A stretch of DNA of 31,609 nt from Micavibrio sp. UBA2137 (GTDB lineage: Bacteria; Pseudomonadota; Alphaproteobacteria; Micavibrionales; Micavibrionaceae), in contig DCXL01000002.1 of NCBI GenBank assembly GCA_002328415.1, positions 1 to 31,609 on the forward strand, written 5' to 3'. Both the position numbers and the translations under genes were made by a program. The number at the start of each line of letters is the position of its first letter. Position 1 is the first letter of the stretch. Shown here one piece after another: positions 1 to 8,849 of the stretch. The notes below the pieces were generated by a model that searched no databases, was not told where the DNA came from, and worked only from the letters and a program-made list of their open reading frames with translations.

Positions 1-297
<297 letters not shown>

Positions 298-505
298 TTC
301 CATCTCAAATCACTATTTGGTTTGTTTTAAAAAAATTGAAAGCATCCTAAGACACTTCCAAGATTACCCATATAGGATCAAGAAGTGCAAAGGACCTGCT
401 TTGCGTCACGTAACTAAAAAAGTTTCGCTCAACAAGCAGGTTATTTCGTGTATCCAATACAACGATTTCGCCTGCTGTCTGCGTCTCTTTTTCTTCAACT
501 CACGA

Positions 506-517
506 TGTTCAAGAACC
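506..517 (-). promoter_or_regulatory. boxA-like antitermination element
   Basis: On the minus strand the sequence reads GGTTCTTGAACA, which matches 9 of 12 positions of the classical rRNA boxA TGCTCTTTAACA. It lies in the leader between the promoters and 16S, where Nus-factor antitermination sites are expected. A match of this length could be chance in AT-rich DNA, so this is a suggestion only. Confidence 0.35.
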
Positions 518-598
518 ACGACTTCAAATAAATCATCCGTCGTAAAAAAAGCTGGGCTAACCCAACCTTTCTAAATCAAATCTGTTTTGATTGGCCAG

Positions 599-627
599 AC
601 CTTACAAAAGTAAATTTTTAAAGTCAA
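599..627 (-). promoter_or_regulatory. rRNA operon promoter P2
   Basis: The minus strand has TTGACT (627 to 622), a 17-base spacer, and TAAGGT (604 to 599). This is a good sigma70 -35 hexamer with a moderate -10 at ideal spacing, 100 bases downstream of a stronger promoter of the same orientation. Tandem promoters are usual for rRNA operons. The start would be near 592. Confidence 0.65.
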
Positions 628-698
628 CGGCTTTTTCAAAGTTTCAACACATATTTTTTAGCGCCTTTTCAAGCGCAACAATTTGCGTCGAGGTCGGA

Positions 699-727
699 TA
701 TATATCCAGAACAGTTTCCCCTGTCAA
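699..727 (-). promoter_or_regulatory. rRNA operon promoter P1
   Basis: The minus strand shows TTGACA (727 to 722), exactly 17 bases, then TATATA (704 to 699): a consensus -35 and a near-consensus -10. It points at the 16S gene, so it is the likely main rRNA promoter, with a start near 692 and a leader of about 395 bases. The AT-rich stretch just upstream on the minus strand (about 730-765, long A runs in that orientation) could act as an UP element. Confidence 0.85.
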
Positions 728-758
728 ACATCTTTTTCATTTTTTTTCACTTTTTTTT

Positions 759-788
759 CAAAACAAGAAAAAGCCTACAAAATGTAGG
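759..788 (-). terminator. intrinsic terminator of the 1457-residue gene
   Basis: On the minus strand CCTACA and TGTAGG form a 6-bp stem with a TTT loop, followed by CTTTTTCTTGTTTT. It lies 57 bases after the stop codon of the large gene and before the rRNA promoter, so it would insulate the two units. The stem is short but the U-rich tail is good. Confidence 0.6.
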
Positions 789-845
789 GGGTTGAATAAG
801 ATTACTGCCCAAATCTTACAAAAGTCTTAACAGGAAATTTTATGT

Positions 846-3800
846 TTAAAGTCCAAGCCCGTTTCGCATCACAGGATAGGCTTCAGGAACGTTTGTATCC
901 TCTTGCACACCTGCTTGGCGTTCTTGAAGCTCTCTCAGAAGAGCGATTTGTTCACTGAACTCACCTTGTCCATTAAATTGCATATTCTCATATATACTTA
1001 AGTCGCTTTGTAACTTGACTGGGTCCCCTGCATAAGCGTCAACGGTCGATATTAATTGTCCCTCAACATAAATTTCTTCTGCAATAATTTCATCAGAGGT
1101 CACAGCATGACGCAATTCATCAAGGCTTAGTGTATCAAGAGGTACACGCTTACTTATAATGTCCAATTCATCATTCATATGCGTCACCGCATCCATAATA
1201 TCTATGTCACCCCGCGCAAGGCGTTGAAGTTCATCTGTATTGAGACCCATTTCCATCCAGGTTTTTTCCAGTTCTTCAATCTGCATGATGCCGTCATCAT
1301 TTAAGTCATTGTCACGCACCCAATCTAAGGCTCCCTGGTGCCCTCCAGAGGCAAGGATATTAAACTCCTCAACAATTGATTCCATGCGCAATGTATTAAA
1401 GTAGCCACCATTCTCCGCAATCATCTGCGCACGCGATGCCTCGAAGCCAGGCAAGGTTCTTTGCTTAATGTATTCATCTAGCAATTCTGGATTTTCGCGC
1501 AGGACAGCATCTTCATCTATAAAGGTATTTCCAAAAACTGAATCATCATAAGCCTCTACATAGGCAGCGATCTCAGGATGACGCCAGCGTAGTTCATTCA
1601 AATCTGGGTCAGAGGCAGCCAATCTACGCACATATTCTAGCTTCTCATCAATACCAATTGTGCCCAGCATTACGTTAACATTGTCGGGATTTGACAGGAT
1701 GCCATCCATTTCGCTGATCAGTTCCTGACGTATAGAATCGCGGAGAATTTCTTCTGGGTAGCCACTTCCTGGTTCACCCAACTCTACACCTAATTCCAAT
1801 GCTCTATTTGTAAGTGCTCTTAAATCACCCCCATATAATGCACCGTCTCTTGTTCTAGATAAGCGACAAACATCTTCATAAAGATTATTAAGCTCGATTG
1901 CGCGCGAAAGAACCTCTGGTTGCCCTGCAACACTATCGGGTAATTGGCTACGTGATTCCCATAAGAACTCACTACGCGCTGATGAACTCGTAAACATACT
2001 CAGCGAAAGCGCCTGAAATTGCTCCTCAGTTAAATTAGGTGCATGTTCATCCGCCCAGTTTTTAAAACCATTTCCAACTGCACCCTCGACAACACCTGTT
2101 AACAAAATCGTTGCGCCAGTTGGGTCTAAAAGACCAATGGTTGTATCTAGCCCTTGCGCACCCCCTGTCGTTAGAAGCATCCTTCTGTACGAAGCAAGTG
2201 CCACATCACTAATGATGCCGTCATCACGCATTTGTGTAGCTAACTCCAATTGTTGCTCATGCGCCACGTGGGTCAGTGCAATTGCACCTCCTCCCAAAAC
2301 TGTTCCCGCAACTGGTACATTTGTCGCACTACGTGCAAGGCCTGCAACTTTTCGTGCAAGCGATGCTTCCTCTACAAGCGATCCAAGCCTTGACATGTCT
2401 TGCGCCGTGTTAAGCCCATCCGTTGCTGTTTCTACGGCTGTGGCACTTGCACGTGTCGGGGTATCGGGTGTGTCAGGCACATCAGGCGCACGTGGCGAGA
2501 CCCCGGGCGCACTTGGCGCACGGTCATTTGCAGCACTTAAATTAAACCTATCACTTATACGTGTATCTGGTGTTGCTGGTCGAACCTCGGGGGCGGCATC
2601 TACTACACGCGCGCTCTCCATTTCAGTGGCGGCGCTTGGTGCACCAAGTGAAACCCTGTCCACCGTTCCAGTGCGCGCTTCAACAATGTCTGCAAATTCG
2701 CCCTCAAGGCGCACTCTGTTTTCAGCGGAAATATTTGAGGGGTCAACCACAAGTGACATGGAACTGCCTGCCGGTGTGTCAGAGGCAAATGGCAAAACGG
2801 CAACAGACGCATTATCTAATGTGCCAGCCGCTTCTGCAGCGTTTCTAAGATATCTTGCCAAATCGACATCACCCGTTGGTGTCTCACTAAGATAGCGCCC
2901 CATATCATCTAAAAGAGCGTCGTTTATTGTGGGGCGATACGCCCCTGTTGCATTTGTTGCGCCTGTCGGCACGCCATCACTCACGGACACGACATATAAT
3001 TCCTGCCCTGGCTGAAGTTGGACATCCCACCTATTTGTTGAGAGCTCAACAGTTTGCGTCGCAGGATGTTCTCCTGAGGGCACCATCCAAGATCCATTTG
3101 TAAAATCTTTTGAAATTAACTCAATACTGCCTGTGTTGCGATCAAACATAACAACATGTGTTGGAGAATCCCCCAAGGACGCATTTATAACTGAAACACC
3201 GCCATTTCCATCAGCCATGGCGGAATTAAGTGTCCCAGCGGCCGCAAAGTCATCCGTGTAGACATCAATATTACTGGCAAGGTTACGTTGTCCATCACGC
3301 AAGATATCAAGCGCCTCTTCTGGTGTTGCGACGTGGCGCTCTGTTCCACCCGCAATTACAATATCTTCCAAAGGACGTACCTCACCTGCATTTGTGAAGC
3401 CCGTTGTTTGACTGGCCTGAATATTGGGCGTGCCACTTGGACGTGGCGCAGGGTCAGGTGCAGGCACAATATCATCTGCCACAGCAGAAATATTGCGTGG
3501 TTGGCTCTGTGGCGGTTCCATAAACCTTGGCGCAAGATTACCATATTGACCCTGAAGCCTTGTGCTTACAGTGTCGGCGTCAACATTGCGTGGCGTCTCT
3601 CTCATTTCTGTAGCTGCTGTCCTGACACCTGAAAGTCGGCTTTCTTCTGCTCTAAATTCATTGAGCATCTCGCCTGCTGGCTCACCAAAAATCTCGACAA
3701 CTCGCTCGCGTGCAAGCTCCCTTGAACCAAGCTCCTTGGCAAGCTCATCCTCCATGTCAACAAGATCGACCATGAATTCAGTCTCAAGGCCACCATACTC

Positions 3801-5219
3801 TCTGTAATAAGAAGGAGGACTCTTGTTCTTATCCGCTGCAAAATCCGCCCAAGCCTGGCGGCGTGTCTCATCTGCGTAAATTTCTTCTACAAAAGATGTA
3901 TATCTATCACTGATGCCTGCATTTAAATCTATCGTATGACGAAACTCTTCCGACAAATGTCGTCTCAGAATTTCAGGAGACATTCGTCCCTGCTCAACAC
4001 CTTCTAACATCGTATGTGAGACTGCGATTGCTCCGTCCCCAACGCGCGCTTCTGCGCCAGTGCTACCTCCTCCGAAGCTATAGCTCCCTTGTGCCAATTC
4101 CACACGCACTTGAGGCATAATGTCTTCGTAGCCATATTGATTTGAAATAATTTCCAATTGTTCCCGCAACATAACCACATGTCTATCAAAGTCTTGATAA
4201 TGTGCGTTTCTATAATCTACAGCTTGCAAGTTAAGGTTCTCTGAGGTAACTGCATCGCCCAAGCTTTGAATTTGAACATTGACGCGTTCTTCTACTAAGC
4301 CAGTATTTTGAATTTCTGAAAGTTCTAATCCATTCAATTGGGACATGTAGCCACTCGTAAAGGACGCCCGCACCTCGCCTTCCAAATTAAGATGGTCAGC
4401 CATTTCATTGATGTAGCTTTGATGCATCCCCAATGCCTCATCTACAGAAGATGTTGCCCCTAGGCCATTTAGCGTTTGGCTATTTAACTCCGCCGCTTCT
4501 CTTTGAGCAAAATAAACAAGATCATCAACGGTTTCAGAGATGTCGCTTGGGATTGGTGTTGCTAAATTAGGCTGTGTTGAAACACGCGCTTGCGCGCCAA
4601 CAATATCCTCAGATTCAATCAGACGACCATTTAAATCTACTGTGAATACACCCCTATGCATTGGTCTGTCCGACGTAACAAAAGATTCTAGAAGATCTGT
4701 ATTATTCAAAATAGGATTAACACGCTCCTGCATTGTATCACGCACATAATCCATACCTATTCTGGAATTTCGCAATTCATCTAAATCTGTAATTCCTGAA
4801 CTGCGCAACCTCTCAGAATAATTTTCAACTATTTTTTCAGCATCTTTTTCAGACATGCCCACATCACGGACCAAGGCTGTCCTTACAACCATTTCATGGA
4901 TTTCAATGATGCGGCCTGGCGTCTCTGCGCCAGCCAAATCTTCTGCCACAAGAGCAAAATACCCATCCGTTACGCCTAATACACGGTCAGGGTATGTTGA
5001 TAAACTTTCCTGCAGTGCTTCAACCGTTGCTCCTTCGCGAGGAATTACTGCCATATTTATTTGCGCTTCACTACCGCCATTACTTATTGACGTGTTCCAG
5101 TTTCTATTGCTGGTTGGGATTTGATTACCCTCTGAATCAACGCGCACAGATGTCCAAATGCTCCCATTCGGACCAATAATAATATCTCCAGGAATAATTA
5201 AATTTACTGGTTCAGGCAT
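846..5219 (-). CDS. large multi-domain protein with degenerate PP2C-like and zincin-like regions and an EF-hand
   Basis: I do not recognise this 1457-residue protein as a named family. Parts can be read. Around residues 400-530 a stretch resembles a zinc-peptidase helix, but the site reads L-S-E424-E425-F-R-H428, so the first His of HExxH is Glu. Residues about 655-810 follow the order of a PP2C phosphatase: GTL, then INASLGDS (D684), QPGQELYVVSVSDG (D748) and LDNASVAVL (D802); the usual N-terminal DGxGG metal motif before this core is not seen. Pro/Ala-rich linkers follow (about 570-620, 830-920). Hydrophobic, Gly-rich segments lie at about 965-985 and 1030-1046. A canonical EF-hand loop occupies 1305-1316 (D-L-N-D-D-G...E-E). 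There is no signal peptide. The start is preceded by GAGGG. The gene lies 63 bases after the Mla operon on the same strand and has its own terminator. A role as a secreted effector is inference only. Confidence 0.85.
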   Translation of the reverse strand: MPEPVNLIIPGDIIIGPNGSIWTSVRVDSEGNQIPTSNRNWNTSISNGGSEAQINMAVIPREGATVEALQESLSTYPDRVLGVTDGYFALVAEDLAGAETPGRIIEIHEMVVRTALVRDVGMSEKDAEKIVENYSERLRSSGITDLDELRNSRIGMDYVRDTMQERVNPILNNTDLLESFVTSDRPMHRGVFTVDLNGRLIESEDIVGAQARVSTQPNLATPIPSDISETVDDLVYFAQREAAELNSQTLNGLGATSSVDEALGMHQSYINEMADHLNLEGEVRASFTSGYMSQLNGLELSEIQNTGLVEERVNVQIQSLGDAVTSENLNLQAVDYRNAHYQDFDRHVVMLREQLEIISNQYGYEDIMPQVRVELAQGSYSFGGGSTGAEARVGDGAIAVSHTMLEGVEQGRMSPEILRRHLSEEFRHTIDLNAGISDRYTSFVEEIYADETRRQAWADFAADKNKSPPSYYREYGGLETEFMVDLVDMEDELAKELGSRELARERVVEIFGEPAGEMLNEFRAEESRLSGVRTAATEMRETPRNVDADTVSTRLQGQYGNLAPRFMEPPQSQPRNISAVADDIVPAPDPAPRPSGTPNIQASQTTGFTNAGEVRPLEDIVIAGGTERHVATPEEALDILRDGQRNLASNIDVYTDDFAAAGTLNSAMADGNGGVSVINASLGDSPTHVVMFDRNTGSIELISKDFTNGSWMVPSGEHPATQTVELSTNRWDVQLQPGQELYVVSVSDGVPTGATNATGAYRPTINDALLDDMGRYLSETPTGDVDLARYLRNAAEAAGTLDNASVAVLPFASDTPAGSSMSLVVDPSNISAENRVRLEGEFADIVEARTGTVDRVSLGAPSAATEMESARVVDAAPEVRPATPDTRISDRFNLSAANDRAPSAPGVSPRAPDVPDTPDTPTRASATAVETATDGLNTAQDMSRLGSLVEEASLARKVAGLARSATNVPVAGTVLGGGAIALTHVAHEQQLELATQMRDDGIISDVALASYRRMLLTTGGAQGLDTTIGLLDPTGATILLTGVVEGAVGNGFKNWADEHAPNLTEEQFQALSLSMFTSSSARSEFLWESRSQLPDSVAGQPEVLSRAIELNNLYEDVCRLSRTRDGALYGGDLRALTNRALELGVELGEPGSGYPEEILRDSIRQELISEMDGILSNPDNVNVMLGTIGIDEKLEYVRRLAASDPDLNELRWRHPEIAAYVEAYDDSVFGNTFIDEDAVLRENPELLDEYIKQRTLPGFEASRAQMIAENGGYFNTLRMESIVEEFNILASGGHQGALDWVRDNDLNDDGIMQIEELEKTWMEMGLNTDELQRLARGDIDIMDAVTHMNDELDIISKRVPLDTLSLDELRHAVTSDEIIAEEIYVEGQLISTVDAYAGDPVKLQSDLSIYENMQFNGQGEFSEQIALLRELQERQAGVQEDTNVPEAYPVMRNGLGL

Positions 5220-5282
5220 AATCCCTCATAAATAAGCACTTATTATGAAGGAATGTTGTTAAAAAATTATGAAAAAAATTAT

Positions 5283-5900
5283 TTAAAACAAACGCTTTAA
5301 ACTCAGCTCTGTTACATCAGCCAGCGCCTGTTCAAAGGCAGCGACAATGGCTGTCACAGTGTTGTCTGAAGCCTGCACGGATTGCGTGATAATGACCTGC
5401 GTTTCAATTTTTGCGTCTTCGCGGTTATGCAATGCAAAGGCAATCTCGACATCCACGCGCGGGGCGCTACTTGCGGCTTCATCTGCGTAATGCGCCTCAA
5501 AAGAGCGCACAGTTGACACAAGCACATAGCCTGCTTCTTGGCGGACGTTTTCATCCAAAACCGTGCCTACAGGCAGACGATTTTCAAGACTTTGTGTCAA
5601 ATAGGTCTTTAACACCTCACCCAGTTGCCCACTCCATTCAGCACCGCTGATATAATCCATTTCGCGGTCTTCCTTGATGACAACGATTTTTTCAGTGTCG
5701 TATCCAGGCGGGACTGTCGGTTTTTGCACATAAAGCTGCATCGTGTTGGGTGTGGCCTCCATCTGCGCAGGAGCAACCAGCGGATTAAGCACATAAAGCG
5801 AAGCCGGAGGTGTGTCTTGTGTTAGTGACGGCGCACAGGCAGACAAGCTTAGGATAACGGCACTTAGGGCCGCACATGTTTTCAATTTTTGATTAATCAT
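5283..5900 (-). CDS. PqiC/ABC-type transport auxiliary lipoprotein
   Basis: This 205-residue protein starts with a lipoprotein signal peptide and lipobox L-S-A-C22, so it should be anchored to the outer or inner membrane through the lipid on Cys22. The rest fits the ABC_trans_aux/PqiC (DUF330) family: after a linker, LYVLNPL, then a mixed alpha/beta domain ending in a helix with FEQALADVTELS. Such lipoproteins partner with MCE transporters. The ATG overlaps the stop of the MCE gene by four bases (ATGA), which implies translational coupling. It is the last gene of the MCE operon. Confidence 0.85.
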   Translation of the reverse strand: MINQKLKTCAALSAVILSLSACAPSLTQDTPPASLYVLNPLVAPAQMEATPNTMQLYVQKPTVPPGYDTEKIVVIKEDREMDYISGAEWSGQLGEVLKTYLTQSLENRLPVGTVLDENVRQEAGYVLVSTVRSFEAHYADEAASSAPRVDVEIAFALHNREDAKIETQVIITQSVQASDNTVTAIVAAFEQALADVTELSLKRLF

Positions 5901-6805
5901 CTTGGGATCTCCACACCTTTTTGTTGTTGTTTATAAATAATGGACGATGGATTGTCCTCTAGCTCACGGGCAAGGTCACTCACTGCATTAGCTGCAGCGC
6001 GCATTTCAACAACAAGACTGGAAAACTCGGCCAAGTCCTTCTCCAGAAAGCGGTCCACATTGCCCTCATTGCGTGCCAAAAGCCTGTCCATGCGTGTTGA
6101 AAGATCCGACATCTTGCCAAGAGCTACACGCGTATCGGCACTTGCCCCTTCTACATTCGAGGCAATATTATCTAACTTTGCTGAAAGATTTTTTACGTCC
6201 AAGTCGGTTATGGCTTGAGAAATATCATCAGCCACAGCAGAAAACTTCTCATTTGTTGTCGACACACTGGCAACGGCGTTTTCTAGTGCCCTTGCATTCT
6301 CCTCGGATAAAATCATGTCCAGACGCTCAGTCACTTTTAAAATCTTATGCGTAATCTTTGGAATATCATCAAAAAGGCGATCAAGCGTTGATGATGAGGC
6401 CTCAATCACAGGGTATTTCTGCCCCTCTTTTCTCACAATCGGCGGGCCACTCATGTTTTCAGTCACAAGCTCAATAAAGGCGACACCTGTAATCCCTTTT
6501 GGCTTTAACTGTGCATCTGTTAATTCAGAGACAGGAGTCTGGCTATCAATCGACACATCCACCATGATGATATCGGGACGATCCTTTTCAAAACGGATGT
6601 CAATGATTTTACCAACCTCAACACCGCGATAATTGACAAGTCCTCCGTTGGTGAGGCCGTTTACTGATCCTGGAAAATGAATAGAGTAGCGGTCATAATC
6701 GCGGTCATCAAACGTGCCCGCATACCACCCCAAAAAGATGAAAATACCAATAAGGCCAGTTAAGACGAACAAACCCACAATTGAGTAATTGATATGTCGA
6801 TCCAT
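5897..6805 (-). CDS. mlaD: MCE-domain lipid transport protein MlaD-like
   Basis: MlaD-family substrate-binding component of an MCE lipid transporter. One N-terminal membrane helix (residues about 7-28) precedes the MCE domain (about 38-115), seen in IHFPGSVNGLTNGGLVNYRG and V-G-K-I-I-D-I. The remaining 180 residues are largely helical and coiled-coil-like, longer than the 183-residue E. coli MlaD and typical of alphaproteobacterial MCE proteins, where MCE hexamers form a ring and the helices may form a channel across the periplasm. It lies six bases after the ATPase gene and overlaps the lipoprotein gene. Confidence 0.9.
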   Translation of the reverse strand: MDRHINYSIVGLFVLTGLIGIFIFLGWYAGTFDDRDYDRYSIHFPGSVNGLTNGGLVNYRGVEVGKIIDIRFEKDRPDIIMVDVSIDSQTPVSELTDAQLKPKGITGVAFIELVTENMSGPPIVRKEGQKYPVIEASSSTLDRLFDDIPKITHKILKVTERLDMILSEENARALENAVASVSTTNEKFSAVADDISQAITDLDVKNLSAKLDNIASNVEGASADTRVALGKMSDLSTRMDRLLARNEGNVDRFLEKDLAEFSSLVVEMRAAANAVSDLARELEDNPSSIIYKQQQKGVEIPR

Positions 6806-6811
6806 GGGGGT

Positions 6812-7636
6812 TTAGCTTTCCTTTGTCTTGGGTTTATCTGGCTTGCCTTCAGGCGCAGAGACATTCTCTTTCAAAGAGAGGGCCGCGCGCATGCGGTTGC
6901 CATTAAAATATTTCTGTATCCAAGGATGCTCATGCTTCCTAAAATTCGCAATCGTGTCAACGATGATTTTTTTATCGATAATGACCGCCACCCTGTCGCA
7001 TACCTTGACCAAAGTATCCAAATCATGGGTAATAATCACAATGGATGTACCCAGATGCTGGCGTAGCTCAAGCACCAAATCGTCAAAGCCATCTGCCGAA
7101 AGCGGGTCAAGGCCCGCCGTTGGCTCATCCAGAAATAGGATTTCCGGGTCAAGAGCAATAGCCCGCGCAAGGGCTGCACGTTTGATCATGCCCCCAGATA
7201 ACTCGGAGGGATTTTTATGGATGTCCTCTTGCTTGTAGCCGACTAACTTCAATTTGTTAATGGCCAGTTTTGTTGCATCAGGCAAGGGAAGATCATAATT
7301 CTCAAGCATGCCCAATTGCACATTTTCCAAGACACTCAGACCTGAGAAAAGCGCGCCACCCTGAAACAACACTCCCCATTTGTCATGCAGTGCGAGTATC
7401 TCTTTCTTTGAAAGCCTTGTGATGTCTTTATCGCCGAAAAGGATTTGACCCGATGTGGGGGGGTGTAAGCCGAGCATAGAGCGTAATAGCACAGACTTTC
7501 CAGAACCAGAGGCTCCAACAATCCCTAAAATCTCACCACGTTTAACATCCAAATCCATTGAATCATGCACCGTATGTGACCCGAATTTGTTGGTCAGGCC
7601 GCGCACTTCTATGATTGTGTCTTTTGCGTTGCTCAT
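6812..7636 (-). CDS. mlaF: MCE transporter ATPase MlaF-like
   Basis: ABC ATPase that powers the MCE lipid transporter. The 274-residue protein has Walker A GASGSGKS (41-48), Q-loop Q92, signature LSGGM (146-150) and Walker B ILFLDEP (166-172), followed by D-loop and switch His in ITHD. The signature SGGMIKRAALARA with M after SGG is typical of MlaF/MkL ATPases. A charged tail of about 25 residues (Pro/Lys-rich) is extra. It starts three bases after the permease stop and would be cotranslated with it. Confidence 0.93.
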   Translation of the reverse strand: MSNAKDTIIEVRGLTNKFGSHTVHDSMDLDVKRGEILGIVGASGSGKSVLLRSMLGLHPPTSGQILFGDKDITRLSKKEILALHDKWGVLFQGGALFSGLSVLENVQLGMLENYDLPLPDATKLAINKLKLVGYKQEDIHKNPSELSGGMIKRAALARAIALDPEILFLDEPTAGLDPLSADGFDDLVLELRQHLGTSIVIITHDLDTLVKVCDRVAVIIDKKIIVDTIANFRKHEHPWIQKYFNGNRMRAALSLKENVSAPEGKPDKPKTKES

Positions 7637-7639
7637 GCC

Positions 7640-8782
7640 TTAAATCCCTATCATCTGGAAAAGGATTGAAAACAGCGCATCGGCAAAAATAACCAGAAAG
7701 ATGGACCAAACAACGGCTGATGTTGTCATGCGCCCGACATTTTCGGCAGACCCTTGCGCCGACATTCCGCTATAGGTGCCAACAAAGGCAATCAAAAGCC
7801 CGAAGAACGGCGCTTTAATGAGCCCGACTAGGAATGTCCAGACGGTAATACCACCCTGCATTTGCGCCATAAATTGCTCCAGTGGAACACCCACCAAAAG
7901 CGCGACAGAAAAGGCCGAACCAACAATCCCTGCAATATCTGCAAAAAAAGTTAAAATCGGCAAAACAATAATTAGCGCGATGACCCTTGGGAGCACAAGC
8001 ACGCGCATGGGACTAAGTCCCATTGTCTGCATCGCGTCGACCTCTTCATTTAACTTCATGACACCAATTTCTGCGGCAAAGGCACTGCCCGAGCGCCCTG
8101 CAACCAAAATAGCGGTTAAGAGCACACCCATCTCACGCAAGATGGAAATCGCCGTGAGGTTAATCGTGTAAATTTCAGCCCCAAAAGCGCGCAACTGAAT
8201 AACGCCTTGATAGGCCAGAACGATGGAAATCAGAAACGCCATAAGTGCCACAATCGGCAGGGCATCAACACCCGATTCCCGCATATGGCGGACGATTGAA
8301 CGGCGACGAAACCCATCTTTTGACACAAAGCCTTGAAGAAACGCAATTGCAATTAAACCGAAAAAGCCAAGACCATCTAGGATACGACCAACCGTTGAAA
8401 CCGTGAATTTCCCAAGACGCGCCATGTGGTACATAAACGTATCAGGTGTATAAACCTCATGTTCATCATCAGGCGTGTCCATCAGGTTTTTGATGAGTGC
8501 ATTGTCGTCATGGGTTAGCCCCTCGACCTCTATAGCCTCAAAGCCAGCCTCTTTGAGCTCCTGATGCAGTTTTATAATAAGGACAGCACCGGCGCTGTCC
8601 ATTCTATCCAAATCACTACATTCAATCAGGACAGGCTTGTGGAAATGCGCCTTTTTTGATGTGGCACGTACAGCTTGAGTAATTTGTTTGCGGATAATCT
8701 TGTCATTGGCATAGCCCCAAACGCCACCCACATGGAATGTGACGCGCTTGGCTTCAATATCCTGCACAACAAATTGAGACAT
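7640..8782 (-). CDS. mlaE: MCE transporter permease with N-terminal STAS domain (MlaE-like)
   Basis: This 380-residue protein joins a STAS domain (about residues 5-100) to a MlaE-type permease (about 125-380). The STAS core ECSDLDRMDSAGAVLI carries the usual D-S-A-G turn, so it plays the part that the separate MlaB has in E. coli. The permease has five or six hydrophobic helices and the conserved E-x-D-A-M-Q-T-M-G-L-S-P segment that couples to the ATPase. First gene of the four-gene MCE operon. No strong Shine-Dalgarno is seen upstream of the ATG. No MlaC or MlaA gene is present here, as in many alphaproteobacterial MCE loci. Confidence 0.93.
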   Translation of the reverse strand: MSQFVVQDIEAKRVTFHVGGVWGYANDKIIRKQITQAVRATSKKAHFHKPVLIECSDLDRMDSAGAVLIIKLHQELKEAGFEAIEVEGLTHDDNALIKNLMDTPDDEHEVYTPDTFMYHMARLGKFTVSTVGRILDGLGFFGLIAIAFLQGFVSKDGFRRRSIVRHMRESGVDALPIVALMAFLISIVLAYQGVIQLRAFGAEIYTINLTAISILREMGVLLTAILVAGRSGSAFAAEIGVMKLNEEVDAMQTMGLSPMRVLVLPRVIALIIVLPILTFFADIAGIVGSAFSVALLVGVPLEQFMAQMQGGITVWTFLVGLIKAPFFGLLIAFVGTYSGMSAQGSAENVGRMTTSAVVWSIFLVIFADALFSILFQMIGI

Positions 8783-8849
8783 GTGTCAGATGTAACGCGA
8801 TGAGCGATTATGAGCAAGGGACAATCAGTGATTAACCCGAAATCATCCC

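Larger units (their letters stand above)
298..692 (-). other. rRNA operon leader region
   Basis: This stretch between the inferred transcription start of the upstream rRNA promoter and the 16S 5' end holds no convincing gene. The small open frames here are unsupported: one begins inside 16S itself. It is expected to be transcribed as the pre-rRNA leader, with antitermination and RNase III processing signals. The processing partner downstream of 16S is outside the window. Confidence 0.7.

Noticed and set aside
2137..2895. 252-residue frame on the plus strand within the 1457-residue gene
   Set aside because: It is the complement of the Ala/Pro/Thr-rich linker region, Ser/Ala/Val-rich, without a ribosome site; the minus-strand reading is long and has recognisable domains.
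5229..5250. Inverted repeat AATAAG/CTTATT between the Mla lipoprotein gene and the large gene
   Set aside because: AT-only short stem without a U tail on either strand; not enough to call a terminator or an operator.
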